From contig CACOAX010000004.1 of the NCBI GenBank assembly GCA_902625365.1, forward strand, positions 1 through 64,000: 64,000 bases of DNA, read 5' to 3'. Positions within the stretch are counted from its first letter, which is position 1, and every line of letters begins with the position of its first letter. A program made the translations under genes and the position numbers. The stretch is from an uncultured Alphaproteobacteria bacterium. Lineage in GTDB: Bacteria > Pseudomonadota > Alphaproteobacteria > HIMB59 > GCA-002718135. This document shows, in pieces, positions 50,890 through 60,181 of this stretch. The notes beneath the pieces are model-generated. The model did not search any database, had not been told where the DNA came from, and worked only from the letters and a program-made list of their open reading frames with translations.

Positions 50890-52179
50890 ATGTTTTTAAA
50901 AAAAATATTAGCTGGTTTCATTTCTCTTATTTTTATTTCAAGTGGAGTGTTTTCGGCTGATCTAAGTAACTATACTAATGCAAATATGGATTGGAAACAA
51001 TTTGAAGGCGAAAGCGTAACCGTGCTTCTTTCAAAGCATCCATGGCAAGAACAAATCGAGCCATTAATTCCTGAGTTTGAAGAACTAACAGGCATTGACG
51101 TTAAATTAAAATTGTTACCTGAAAACCAATATCTAACAAAAGTTCCGGCTGATATGGAAGCAGGTACATTTAAGTTTGATGTTTTCATGACACAATTATA
51201 TGAGGCGCCAAAGTTTTGTGGCGAAAAATGGTTAGCTGATCTTGAGCCATTAATTAATGACCCAAGCGTAACTGATCCTAATTGGTACAAATACAATGAT
51301 TTTTTTGCTGGAGCTAGAGATGTTGCTGTAATTGGAAATACGTATTTGTCTCATATTGCAATTACTGCTGAGTCTCAAGTATTAGTATATAGAAAAGATA
51401 TACTGGACGAATTAGGAATTTCAGTTCCTAGCACTATGGATGAACTTCTTGCTGCTGCAACAAAAATAACTGAGTCTGGTAAAGCTTATGGAATTACTAC
51501 CAGAGGTGGACCAGCTATTTGGTGGCCTGGACTAGGTTATCTTGCATCTTATGGTGGTGAATACCTAGATAGTAATTTAGATATTGCAATCAATAGTCCT
51601 GAAAGCATAGCTGGTGCTGATTTTTACGTAAAACTAGCACAACAAGCGCCTCCAGGAGTTACAAATTTTGATTGGGATGAAATCAACACAGCAATGCTCA
51701 GTGGTCAAGCAGCAATGTTTTTAGATTCTTCCGTAATTTATCCAAGATTACAAGATGCATCTATTTCTGAGGTTGTAGGAAAGGTCGGAGTAGCTCCTTT
51801 CCCAACTGGCCCAAAAGGAGCTAAGCCAAATTCTCATTATTGGACAGTTTCAATGAATGAAGCAACTGAGAATAAAAAAGCAGCTTGGCTTTTTCTTCAG
51901 TGGGCAACATCACCTGATATGCAAGCACGTCTAGCTTTAGCTGGTATACTCGGGCCAAGAACTTCCTCTTGGGAAGTTGATGGTCTAAGCGAACAGTTAG
52001 GTGATGAATTTCTAGATGCTGCTAAAAAAAGTCTTGGCGGAGCTGTAATACCAAGAGTAACACCAGGTTTTTTTGAAAGAGTAGATATTTTTAGAGCTGA
52101 AATGCAAGAAGCTATCTTAGGAAATAAAGATGCTGAGTCAGCAATGAATGCTACTGCTGATGCTTGGTCTAAATTATAA
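50890..52179 (+). CDS. Sugar ABC transporter substrate-binding protein (family 1)
   Basis: Signal peptide; 'DVFMTQLYEAP', 'GLGYLASYGGEYLD', 'GKVGVAPFPTGPKG'. Confidence 0.93.
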   Translation: MFLKKILAGFISLIFISSGVFSADLSNYTNANMDWKQFEGESVTVLLSKHPWQEQIEPLIPEFEELTGIDVKLKLLPENQYLTKVPADMEAGTFKFDVFMTQLYEAPKFCGEKWLADLEPLINDPSVTDPNWYKYNDFFAGARDVAVIGNTYLSHIAITAESQVLVYRKDILDELGISVPSTMDELLAAATKITESGKAYGITTRGGPAIWWPGLGYLASYGGEYLDSNLDIAINSPESIAGADFYVKLAQQAPPGVTNFDWDEINTAMLSGQAAMFLDSSVIYPRLQDASISEVVGKVGVAPFPTGPKGAKPNSHYWTVSMNEATENKKAAWLFLQWATSPDMQARLALAGILGPRTSSWEVDGLSEQLGDEFLDAAKKSLGGAVIPRVTPGFFERVDIFRAEMQEAILGNKDAESAMNATADAWSKL

Positions 52180-52193
52180 TATATAAATTGATT

Positions 52194-52229
52194 AATAACC
52201 TGCCTCATGAAATAAAGAGGCAGGTTATT
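52194..52229 (+). other. Intercistronic stem-loop between binding-protein and permease genes
   Basis: AATAACCTGCCTC ATGAAATAAA GAGGCAGGTTATT, 13-bp perfect stem. Confidence 0.75.
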
Positions 52230-52234
52230 ATTTT

Positions 52235-53092
52235 ATGAAAAATAAAACTTATTTTCCGATTATATTAACTATACCCGTTGTTATCTTTTTACTTGCTCTT
52301 TTAATATATCCACTAATTTATACATTTACTCTAGCTTTTTATGATGAAGCAAGTGATAATTTTATACCTTTTTCTTTAAATGTTTTTAATAATTTAATTC
52401 AAGAAGAAAGATTTTTAAAAAATGTATATCATACTATTTTTCTTACTTTTTTCTCAACCTCCATATCATTTTTGCTTGGAATAATACTTGCTTATTGTCT
52501 TGATCAAATTAAAATTGCAAGATCATTTTTTTTAGTAATATTAATTTCTCCTTTAGCAATCATGCCAGTGGTATCTGCGCTAACTTGGAGAACAATGTTC
52601 AATCCTCTTTATGGTATTTTGAATAGTATACTAAAATTTTTTGGATTTGAAGGAATGGAATGGGTAACAGATACCTCTTCAGCATTAACTTGGATTACAG
52701 TAGTTGATATTTGGCAGTGGACCCCATTTTGTTTACTCCTAATTTATGCTGGTTTAAAAACTATACCTGTAGATATTAAAGAATCAGCTTCTATAGATGG
52801 TATCAACTCATTTAAAGAATTGATCTATATTAGTTTACCTATTTTATTTAATTTACTTTTAATAACTCTGATTTTTAGATTTATGGAGGCTTTTAAAGCT
52901 TTTGATAGCATTATGGTAATTACCCAAGGAGGGCCAGGTAATGCAACTGAGACTATGGTTATTAGATCATACTATACAGCGTTCAGATGGTATAAACCTG
53001 AAATAACAAGTGTGATTGGTATATTTATTTTAATATTTACAATTCTTTGCACTAGATGGGCGGGAACAAAAATTGGTGAGCAAGAAAACTAA
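52235..53092 (+). CDS. Sugar ABC transporter permease (MalF/UgpA type)
   Basis: 'ESASIDGINSFKELIYISLPIL' EAA loop; 'MVITQGGPGNATETMV'. Confidence 0.94.
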   Translation: MKNKTYFPIILTIPVVIFLLALLIYPLIYTFTLAFYDEASDNFIPFSLNVFNNLIQEERFLKNVYHTIFLTFFSTSISFLLGIILAYCLDQIKIARSFFLVILISPLAIMPVVSALTWRTMFNPLYGILNSILKFFGFEGMEWVTDTSSALTWITVVDIWQWTPFCLLLIYAGLKTIPVDIKESASIDGINSFKELIYISLPILFNLLLITLIFRFMEAFKAFDSIMVITQGGPGNATETMVIRSYYTAFRWYKPEITSVIGIFILIFTILCTRWAGTKIGEQEN

Positions 53093-53919
53093 TGAAATAT
53101 TTAAACATTAACAAAATAATTTGTTATTTTATTCTAATTATATCCAGTATTTTTTTTATTTTGCCAATTTTATGGATGTTTTTGCAATCTTTTAAAAATG
53201 CAAAAGATACAATTGCTATACCGCCAAAAATTTTTTTCTCACCGACTTTTTCAAATTATCTAAAAGTTTTGAAAAATGATTACTTTTGGGAAGCTACTTT
53301 TGATAGTGTTATAGTATCACTAATGTCGGTTTCTGTGGCCCTTGCTATTGGTATTCCATTTGCATATGCTTTAGCTAGGTTTAATTTTAGAGGCAAAAAT
53401 GAAATTGCTCACTTTATTTTATCAACAAAAATGCTACCTGGGATTGTTATAGCAATACCTTTGGTTCAAACCTTCAATTATATAAATTTATTAGACACAC
53501 ATATTGGAGTTAGTATTGCTCATATACTTTTAATGCTTGCTGTTATAGTTTGGGTTATGAGAGCTTTTTTACAGAACCTGCCAATCGATCTTGAAGAAGC
53601 TGCTCTTCTTGACGGTGCTAGCAGATTAAGAATCATATGGTCCGTCATACTGCCTATTGCTAGACCTGGGATTGTAACCGTTACAGCATTATCTTTCTTA
53701 TTTTCATGGAATGATTTATTTTTTGGTTTAACATTAGGTAGTTTTGATGTTGTTCCATTACCTATATATTTAACTACTGAATATATTGGCTATTTGGCAG
53801 TAAATTGGGGTGAATTATCAGCAGCAGGTTTATTATCAACTTTTCCTATTATTATTATTGTAATTCTTTTAAGAGATAATCTTATAAGAGGTCTGTCACT
53901 CGGAGCAATTAAAGGTTAG
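53092..53919 (+). CDS. Sugar ABC transporter permease (MalG/UgpE type)
   Basis: 'LEEAALLDGASRLRIIWSVILPIARPG' EAA loop. Confidence 0.94.
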   Translation: MKYLNINKIICYFILIISSIFFILPILWMFLQSFKNAKDTIAIPPKIFFSPTFSNYLKVLKNDYFWEATFDSVIVSLMSVSVALAIGIPFAYALARFNFRGKNEIAHFILSTKMLPGIVIAIPLVQTFNYINLLDTHIGVSIAHILLMLAVIVWVMRAFLQNLPIDLEEAALLDGASRLRIIWSVILPIARPGIVTVTALSFLFSWNDLFFGLTLGSFDVVPLPIYLTTEYIGYLAVNWGELSAAGLLSTFPIIIIVILLRDNLIRGLSLGAIKG

Positions 53920-53951
53920 TTTTTTTTGAAATATATTGATATATTTATAGA

Positions 53952-54899
53952 GTGAATAAAAAAAGGAATACAGGATGGAAACCAGATTATAAACTACAAT
54001 TTAGTCCTATTTTTTCTGACCCCCTTAATTTTATAAAAATTATTAAATATTTATTTTTTTATCCTGGTTTAATCGTGCCATGGAATTTATTTTTTTTAAT
54101 ATTAAGTGCCATTATATTTTATCTCTTAACACCTGAGATAGAAAACTTTTATTACTTTAATTACAAATTATATTTATTAATATTTTTTAGGAATCTATTA
54201 TTAATAGTTTGTATTTGGGGTCTTCTGCATTTTTTATTATACAATTTAAAAATACAAAACGAAGAATATAAATATAATTCAGAGTTTCCTAAATCAAAAA
54301 ATAAAGTATTTTTATTTAATAATCAAACTTATGATAATATTTTTTTTACAATATTTAGTGGTGTTCCAATTTGGACAGCTTACGAGTATTTTTCTTATTA
54401 TTGTTTTGCAAATGATTATTTTCAATCAATTTCACTTGTATCCAATCCAATTTATACAATCTTCTTAATTGTTTTATTTATACCAGTTTATCATGAGATC
54501 CATTTTTATTTAATTCATAGGCTAATACATATAAAATCTATTTATAAGTATGTACATTATGTTCATCATAAAAATATAAATCCTGGGCCATGGTCTGGTT
54601 TAGCAATGCATCCAATAGAACATATCTTATATTTTTCAGGAGTTTTGGTATTTTTATTATTACCATCACATCCGTTATTAGTTGTATTTTTTATAACTAG
54701 AGCTTCTATTGGTCCAGCGTTAACACATTCGGGTTTTGATAAAATTTTGATCAATGACAATAATTTTTTAGAGGCGGGTCATTATCAGCATTATTTACAT
54801 CATAAATATTTTAATTGTAACTTTGGTGATATAATTATTCCTATTGATAAGTGGTTTGGCACATTTAATGATGGTTCTGCAGAGATAAAAAATAAATAA
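53952..54899 (+). CDS. Sterol desaturase / fatty acid hydroxylase family protein (copy 2)
   Basis: 'HFYLIHRLIH', 'HYVHHKNINPGPWSGLAMHPIEHILYFSG', 'HYLHHKYF'; paralogue of 38256-39263; GTG start. Confidence 0.9.
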   Translation: MNKKRNTGWKPDYKLQFSPIFSDPLNFIKIIKYLFFYPGLIVPWNLFFLILSAIIFYLLTPEIENFYYFNYKLYLLIFFRNLLLIVCIWGLLHFLLYNLKIQNEEYKYNSEFPKSKNKVFLFNNQTYDNIFFTIFSGVPIWTAYEYFSYYCFANDYFQSISLVSNPIYTIFLIVLFIPVYHEIHFYLIHRLIHIKSIYKYVHYVHHKNINPGPWSGLAMHPIEHILYFSGVLVFLLLPSHPLLVVFFITRASIGPALTHSGFDKILINDNNFLEAGHYQHYLHHKYFNCNFGDIIIPIDKWFGTFNDGSAEIKNK

Positions 54900-54917
54900 C
54901 TATCTAATTTTAATAGA

Positions 54918-55502
54918 TTATTCTTTGAAAAGAAAAATATTTGCTTTAATTCTTATTTCATCTTTAAGAATAGTAGTGTTTTTCCAACTACCAATTCCAA
55001 TATCGAATTCATTTCTAGAGAATGATATTTCACTTTTTATCTGAACTAACTCACTAGCTAATTTTATAACTTCAATATCAATAGGAATTTTTTTACTCTT
55101 ACCCTTAATTGTCAATTCACCCATCAAATTTATTTTATTATCTTCATAGTCAAATTTAAAATTATTTGTATCTATGAGTCCGAAAGGAAATTTTTTAGCA
55201 TCAAAGAAAACTTTGCTAAGTACTAAATTTTTATACCGTTTATAATTAAAGTCTAAACTATCTATATTAACATTTATTAGTGCCTTATTATTATTTTGAT
55301 TTGATAAATCTAAAGAAACAAAACCATCAAATGTATTAAATTTTCCAATAACATTTTTTGCAAACAAAACTGGAACTTCAAATTCTATACTAGAAATATT
55401 TTTATCTATCGTCCATAAATCATTAGCTATAGTCTGTTTACAATACAGAAAAATTAAAAATAAACTAAATACTACTTTCAATATATTGCCTTGCCAGTTC
55501 AT
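54918..55502 (-). CDS. YceI family protein
   Basis: Signal peptide then 'WTIDKNISSIEFEVPVLFAKNVIGKF...GFVSLD'; start ambiguous, overlaps rnhA 3' end. Confidence 0.87.
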   Translation of the reverse strand: MNWQGNILKVVFSLFLIFLYCKQTIANDLWTIDKNISSIEFEVPVLFAKNVIGKFNTFDGFVSLDLSNQNNNKALINVNIDSLDFNYKRYKNLVLSKVFFDAKKFPFGLIDTNNFKFDYEDNKINLMGELTIKGKSKKIPIDIEVIKLASELVQIKSEISFSRNEFDIGIGSWKNTTILKDEIRIKANIFLFKE

Positions 55503-55893
55503 CAGCCTTCTCATTGAATTCAAGACCTGAGTGACCCTTAACCCACTTCCATGTTACACTATGTTTACTAATTAAAATATCTAATTGCATCCATAATTCT
55601 TTATTTTTTACTATTTTTTTTGCTGATGTTTTCCATCCATTTTTTTTCCAATTTGTAATCCATGACTCAATGCCATCCTTTACATATTTGCTATCGGTAT
55701 AAATTATTAATTCTTTTTTTATCTCAAAATATTCCAGTGCTTTTATTGCTGCTGTAAGTTCCATTTTATTATTAGTAGTATGCTGATCTCCGCCATTTAA
55801 TAAAATTTCTTTGTTATTATCCAAAATTACTACACCCCATCCACCTTTACCTGGGTTTCCCGAACATGCACCATCAGTATAAATATTAATCAT
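55465..55893 (-). CDS. rnhA: Ribonuclease HI
   Basis: 'IYTDGACSGNPGKGGWG', 'MELTAAIKALE', 'YTDSKYVKDGI', 'VKGHSGLEFNEKADELA'. Confidence 0.96.
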   Translation of the reverse strand: MINIYTDGACSGNPGKGGWGVVILDNNKEILLNGGDQHTTNNKMELTAAIKALEYFEIKKELIIYTDSKYVKDGIESWITNWKKNGWKTSAKKIVKNKELWMQLDILISKHSVTWKWVKGHSGLEFNEKADELARQYIESSI

Positions 55894-56843
55894 TATTCAA
55901 AAATATTATTTTGTTGATGCCATTTTAAAATATTAGAATATTCAAATGGGTCTTTTTGAACAACTACAGCGTTAGGTGGATGATAAATATAATCATGTAC
56001 TCTCGTAGATAATATTCTAACAGCTGCAGCTCTTAATAAAATATTCAATGATTCCTTTTCAAGATCACTTAATTTTCTTAGTTTTTGGTATTCCTCAAGA
56101 ATTGTCAAGCAGTTTTGTTTGTTAAAGTTTTTACCATTTTCATTAAAGCACCAATCATTAATAACTATAGCTAAATCGTACACATAAAAATAATAACATG
56201 AAAAGTAGAAATCTATTACTCCGGAAATTTTTTCATCTTTAAAAAAAATATTATCTCTAAACAAATCAGCATGAATAACACCACAAGGAATATTAGTTGG
56301 CCAATAATTTTCTAAATAATCTATTTCATTTTTTAACAAATACATTGTTTCATTAAACTTCTCAGATTTATTATTAAGACACTTTTTATAAATATTTTTC
56401 CAATCCTTCAAATCTAAGCTATTAGATCTTTTTTCATCAAAATTTAGGGTAAGATTGTGTAAATTAGCAATCATTTTTCCAACCTCCTTACACATTGCTA
56501 AGTTTGGTTTTTCAATACTTTTACCTTCTAGAAAAGATATAATAACAGCAGTTTTATTCTTTATCTTTTTTAATATTTTTCCATTTTTGTCTGGGATAGT
56601 TTTGGGGCATTTAAAGTTATTTTTATTTAAAAAGTTTTTTAAATTTATAAAAAAAGGTAATTCTCGTTCAGTAACTCTTTTTTCAAAAATTGTTAAAATA
56701 TATGGCTGATTGTTACAAAAGATTTTAAAATTTGAGTTTTCTATTCCATCAATAATTTCTTCAAAGCTCTCTAAATTACCAATTGTGTAGTCAGATATAA
56801 ATTTTTCTATATCCTCTTTAAATAATTTAGTGAAAACTGCCAT
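55893..56843 (-). CDS. thrB: Homoserine kinase (choline kinase-like fold)
   Basis: 'MAVFTKLFKEDIEKFISDY', 'GVIHADLFRDNIFF', 'GVIDFYFSCYYFYVYDLAI'. Confidence 0.92.
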   Translation of the reverse strand: MAVFTKLFKEDIEKFISDYTIGNLESFEEIIDGIENSNFKIFCNNQPYILTIFEKRVTERELPFFINLKNFLNKNNFKCPKTIPDKNGKILKKIKNKTAVIISFLEGKSIEKPNLAMCKEVGKMIANLHNLTLNFDEKRSNSLDLKDWKNIYKKCLNNKSEKFNETMYLLKNEIDYLENYWPTNIPCGVIHADLFRDNIFFKDEKISGVIDFYFSCYYFYVYDLAIVINDWCFNENGKNFNKQNCLTILEEYQKLRKLSDLEKESLNILLRAAAVRILSTRVHDYIYHPPNAVVVQKDPFEYSNILKWHQQNNIFE

Positions 56844-56846
56844 TTT

Positions 56847-57788
56847 TTATACGTTTAGTTTTTGTGGAACTTTAAAAAATACATCTTCTTTTTGATAATG
56901 GCCTTCATTCACTTTAACTTCAAAATGTTTTTTCAAATTATCAAGAAGTTTTTTAACAAGTATTTCTGGTGATGATGCGCTTGCCGTTATTCCGATATTT
57001 TCAGACTCTTGAAATATATTCAAATTCAAGGAATCAACATCTTCTACTAAAATAGCTTTTTTTGACCCATAATTTTTTGCAACTTCAACTAATCTTAAAG
57101 AATTTGATGAGTTACTTGCACCAATGACTAAAAAATAATCACATTGATCAGCTATTTTTTTAACAGCCTCCTGCCTATTTGTTGTAGCATAACAAATATC
57201 ATTCTTTTTTGGTTCTATAACATTTCTAAAATGTAATTTTATCTCTTTAATTATGTCTTTAGTATCATCTACTGATAGAGTTGTCTGAGTTACATAAGCA
57301 ATCTTATCATTTTGTTCAAAGGGTAATTTTTTAACATCTTCAACTTTTTCTACCAAATAAATTTCTTTATTAGTTTGACCCATAGTTCCTATAACTTCAG
57401 GATGATTCCTATGACCAATTAAAATTACAGGGAGATTTTTTTTATCAAAATTTTCCACCTCTTTATGAATTTTGCTAACAAGTGGACATGTTGCATCGTA
57501 ATATATTAAGTTTAAGCTTAAAGCTTCTTTTGGAACTGTTTTTGGAACACCGTGAGCAGAAAAGATAACCGGTCTACTTTTATCTTGAATTTCATTAAGC
57601 TCCTCAACAAAAATAGCTCCTTGTGATTTAAGATTTTCAACAACAAATTTGTTATGAACTATTTCATGACGAACATATACGGGAGCTCCATATTTTTTTA
57701 GAGCACCTTTAACCATTTCTATAGCCCTATCAACTCCTGCACAAAAACCTCGAGGTCCTGCAAGAAATATATTAAGTTTTTTAGTCAT
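56847..57788 (-). CDS. ispH: 4-hydroxy-3-methylbut-2-enyl diphosphate reductase
   Basis: 'GPRGFCAGVDRAIEMV', 'DATCPLVSKIHKEV', 'GHRNHPEVIGTMGQ'. Confidence 0.96.
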   Translation of the reverse strand: MTKKLNIFLAGPRGFCAGVDRAIEMVKGALKKYGAPVYVRHEIVHNKFVVENLKSQGAIFVEELNEIQDKSRPVIFSAHGVPKTVPKEALSLNLIYYDATCPLVSKIHKEVENFDKKNLPVILIGHRNHPEVIGTMGQTNKEIYLVEKVEDVKKLPFEQNDKIAYVTQTTLSVDDTKDIIKEIKLHFRNVIEPKKNDICYATTNRQEAVKKIADQCDYFLVIGASNSSNSLRLVEVAKNYGSKKAILVEDVDSLNLNIFQESENIGITASASSPEILVKKLLDNLKKHFEVKVNEGHYQKEDVFFKVPQKLNV

Positions 57789-57900
57789 TTAAATTTGTTA
57801 ATATTAATTTCAGTTAATTGATAATACTATAGATTTTGTATATCTTTTAATATTTATTTCTTAATATTGTAGGCAAATTTTGGAATAATTAAATCTACTT

Positions 57901-58386
57901 CTAGTTTTTTAGAACAGAGTTAAATTCAGTAATTGATTCTTCAATTAAAGCAGATTTTTTGTCATTACTAAGATTTTTAAGCAAAATACTTCTTGTAGTC
58001 TCTATTGCAACGCTTGATATATAATTTTTTATAGAGTTATTGGTATCTCGAACTAATTGTTCAATCTTATTTTCAGCCAATATTTTTCTTTTTTCAATTT
58101 GGTCAGTTAATTTAGAGGCAGATATATCTTTCAATTCAGATATCCTTTTTTCAGATTCCAAATTTAGATTTAGTATTTCCTTTTCTACCTTGGTTTCTCT
58201 CTCTTTTAATTCGTCCAAAGCTTTTTGAGCCTCATTTTTTAAATTCTCAACTTCATCTATTTTATTTTTTATATCTTTTATTTGAGCATCTAAACTAGCT
58301 GTAAGAATTTTTCTTACTGGATTAAAAATAGCTGCAATAAATAGAATAAAAGATACCGCAACCCAAAATTGAGGATCAGAAAACAT
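57901..58386 (-). CDS. atpF: ATP synthase F0 subunit b
   Basis: N-terminal TM plus coiled coil; atp operon position. Confidence 0.9.
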   Translation of the reverse strand: MFSDPQFWVAVSFILFIAAIFNPVRKILTASLDAQIKDIKNKIDEVENLKNEAQKALDELKERETKVEKEILNLNLESEKRISELKDISASKLTDQIEKRKILAENKIEQLVRDTNNSIKNYISSVAIETTRSILLKNLSNDKKSALIEESITEFNSVLKN

Positions 58387-58877
58387 TAGTTAAAACTACC
58401 TTTATTTGTTACAATAACTTTATTAAGCTCATTGTCTGATAATTCTATATCTGTGATTTTCCCTACAGTTAGTTTTGTAATATTAGCTATTTCATTGTTA
58501 ATATTTTTCATTTGATCATCTTTACTTTTTAAAATTTCTTTTTCTGCATCAGAAACTTTTTTTTCTAAATCTTTGTCAAGTGAAGAAAGCTGAGAAGAAA
58601 CATCTTTTTGTAAAGTATTGATTGTTTCTTTAATTTTCTCATCTGTTTCTAGTTTAGCCTTATTGATTTGATTATTAATTTTTTTTTCAATTTCCATTGC
58701 TTGTTCTTGAAGCTCTTTTGCTGAAGATAAATTATCATCTATTTTATTTTGTCTTTTCTCTAAAACTGTATCTATCCTTGGAAGTGAAACCCTCCACAAA
58801 AATACAAATAAAAAAGTAAAGAATACAGCTAACCAAAAGAGCTGTGAAACAAAAAACTCTGGATTTAATTGAGGCAT
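58386..58877 (-). CDS. ATP synthase F0 subunit b'
   Basis: Second b-type subunit, 'MPQLNPEFFVSQLFWLAVFFTFLFVFLWRVSLPRI'. Confidence 0.9.
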   Translation of the reverse strand: MPQLNPEFFVSQLFWLAVFFTFLFVFLWRVSLPRIDTVLEKRQNKIDDNLSSAKELQEQAMEIEKKINNQINKAKLETDEKIKETINTLQKDVSSQLSSLDKDLEKKVSDAEKEILKSKDDQMKNINNEIANITKLTVGKITDIELSDNELNKVIVTNKGSFN

Positions 58878-58894
58878 TAATTAATTATTAAGTA

Positions 58895-59119
58895 TTATCC
58901 AAATAAAATAACCAATGCTATTACTAGCGCGAAAAGTGCAATCGCTTCAACTAATGCGAAACCTAACATTGTCATTGTAAAAACTTCACCTCTTGCCGCT
59001 GGATTTCTTCCAACTGCTTGTATAAAAGATGAGAAAATATTCCCAATTCCAATACCTGATCCAATAACACCGATAACGGCTAAACCCGCTCCGATTACTT
59101 TTGCTGCTTCAATTTCCAT
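58895..59119 (-). CDS. atpE: ATP synthase F0 subunit c
   Basis: 74 aa; 'GRNPAARGEVFTMTMLGFALVEAIALFALVIALVILF'. Confidence 0.97.
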   Translation of the reverse strand: MEIEAAKVIGAGLAVIGVIGSGIGIGNIFSSFIQAVGRNPAARGEVFTMTMLGFALVEAIALFALVIALVILFG

Positions 59120-59137
59120 AAGTCCTCCTATTTTAAA

Positions 59138-59872
59138 TTAATGTAAATGATAAGCATCGTTAATATATAAACACGTCAGTATTGCAAACACATATGCTTG
59201 CAAAAAAGCAATTAAAATTTCTAATCCTGTTAAAGCTACAATGAAAGCTAAAGGAAAAACTCCTGTAAAAAATGGCATGGAAACGACAAAGCCCGCAAAT
59301 ACTTTTAGTAGTGTGTGACCCGCTAGCATATTTGCAAACAGTCTAACTGATAAACTTATAGGTCTTGATAAATAAGAAATCACCTCAATAGGAATAAGCA
59401 GTGGATGCATGTAAAATGGTACACCTGGTATATAAAAGAAAGTAAAAAATTTAATTCCATGATTAATAAACCCTAGAATGGTTACACCAATGAATACAAC
59501 TGCTGCTAAAGCAAATGTAACAATAATATGGCTCGTGAAAGTAAATTGGTATGGTATCATACCTACCATGTTGCCAATTAATACAAACATGAATAAAGAG
59601 AACACAAATGGGAAATACCTTTTACCATTATCTCCAACTGTATCAGAGAGAAGCTGAGCTATAAAATTATACATCAATTCTGAAATAAGCTGCATCCTAG
59701 AAGGGATAATTGATCTTGTGTTCACTGTTAAGGTTAAAAAAAGAGTAATTACTAAAACAGTAATCATCATAGCAAAAGATGAATTTGTAAAAGAAATGTT
59801 ATAACCGCCAAATTCAATATTAGATATTGGATCAATTTCGAACTGTTTTAGTGGACTGTCTTTTGCGGCCAT
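59138..59872 (-). CDS. atpB: ATP synthase F0 subunit a
   Basis: 'LSVRLFANMLAGHTLL', 'FLQAYVFAILTCLYI'. Confidence 0.97.
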   Translation of the reverse strand: MAAKDSPLKQFEIDPISNIEFGGYNISFTNSSFAMMITVLVITLFLTLTVNTRSIIPSRMQLISELMYNFIAQLLSDTVGDNGKRYFPFVFSLFMFVLIGNMVGMIPYQFTFTSHIIVTFALAAVVFIGVTILGFINHGIKFFTFFYIPGVPFYMHPLLIPIEVISYLSRPISLSVRLFANMLAGHTLLKVFAGFVVSMPFFTGVFPLAFIVALTGLEILIAFLQAYVFAILTCLYINDAYHLH

Positions 59873-59893
59873 AATTATTATTGAATATTAAAA

Positions 59894-60181
59894 TTACCTT
59901 TGCTTTTCAATGCGACGCATTACACGATAAACGTTCAAAAATCCAGCTAATGCGCCAAATATGAAGAAAATAATTAACCCTATTGGTTTAGTATTAAAGT
60001 AATTATCCACAATAAGCCCAATTCCAACTCCAACAACTAGTGCAGCTATAATTTCTGTACTAATTTTAAAACCAAATCCTGCACCACTTTCTTTTTTTTT
60101 AATATTAGGTTCTTTATTTTGATTATCTAAATTATCAATTTTTTTACCTAATTCTTCTAAATTTTTATTTTTATAATTCAT
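59894..60181 (-). CDS. atpI: AtpI/AtpZ-like F0F1 ATPase assembly protein
   Basis: 95 aa, two TM, upstream of atpB. Confidence 0.85.
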   Translation of the reverse strand: MNYKNKNLEELGKKIDNLDNQNKEPNIKKKESGAGFGFKISTEIIAALVVGVGIGLIVDNYFNTKPIGLIIFFIFGALAGFLNVYRVMRRIEKQR

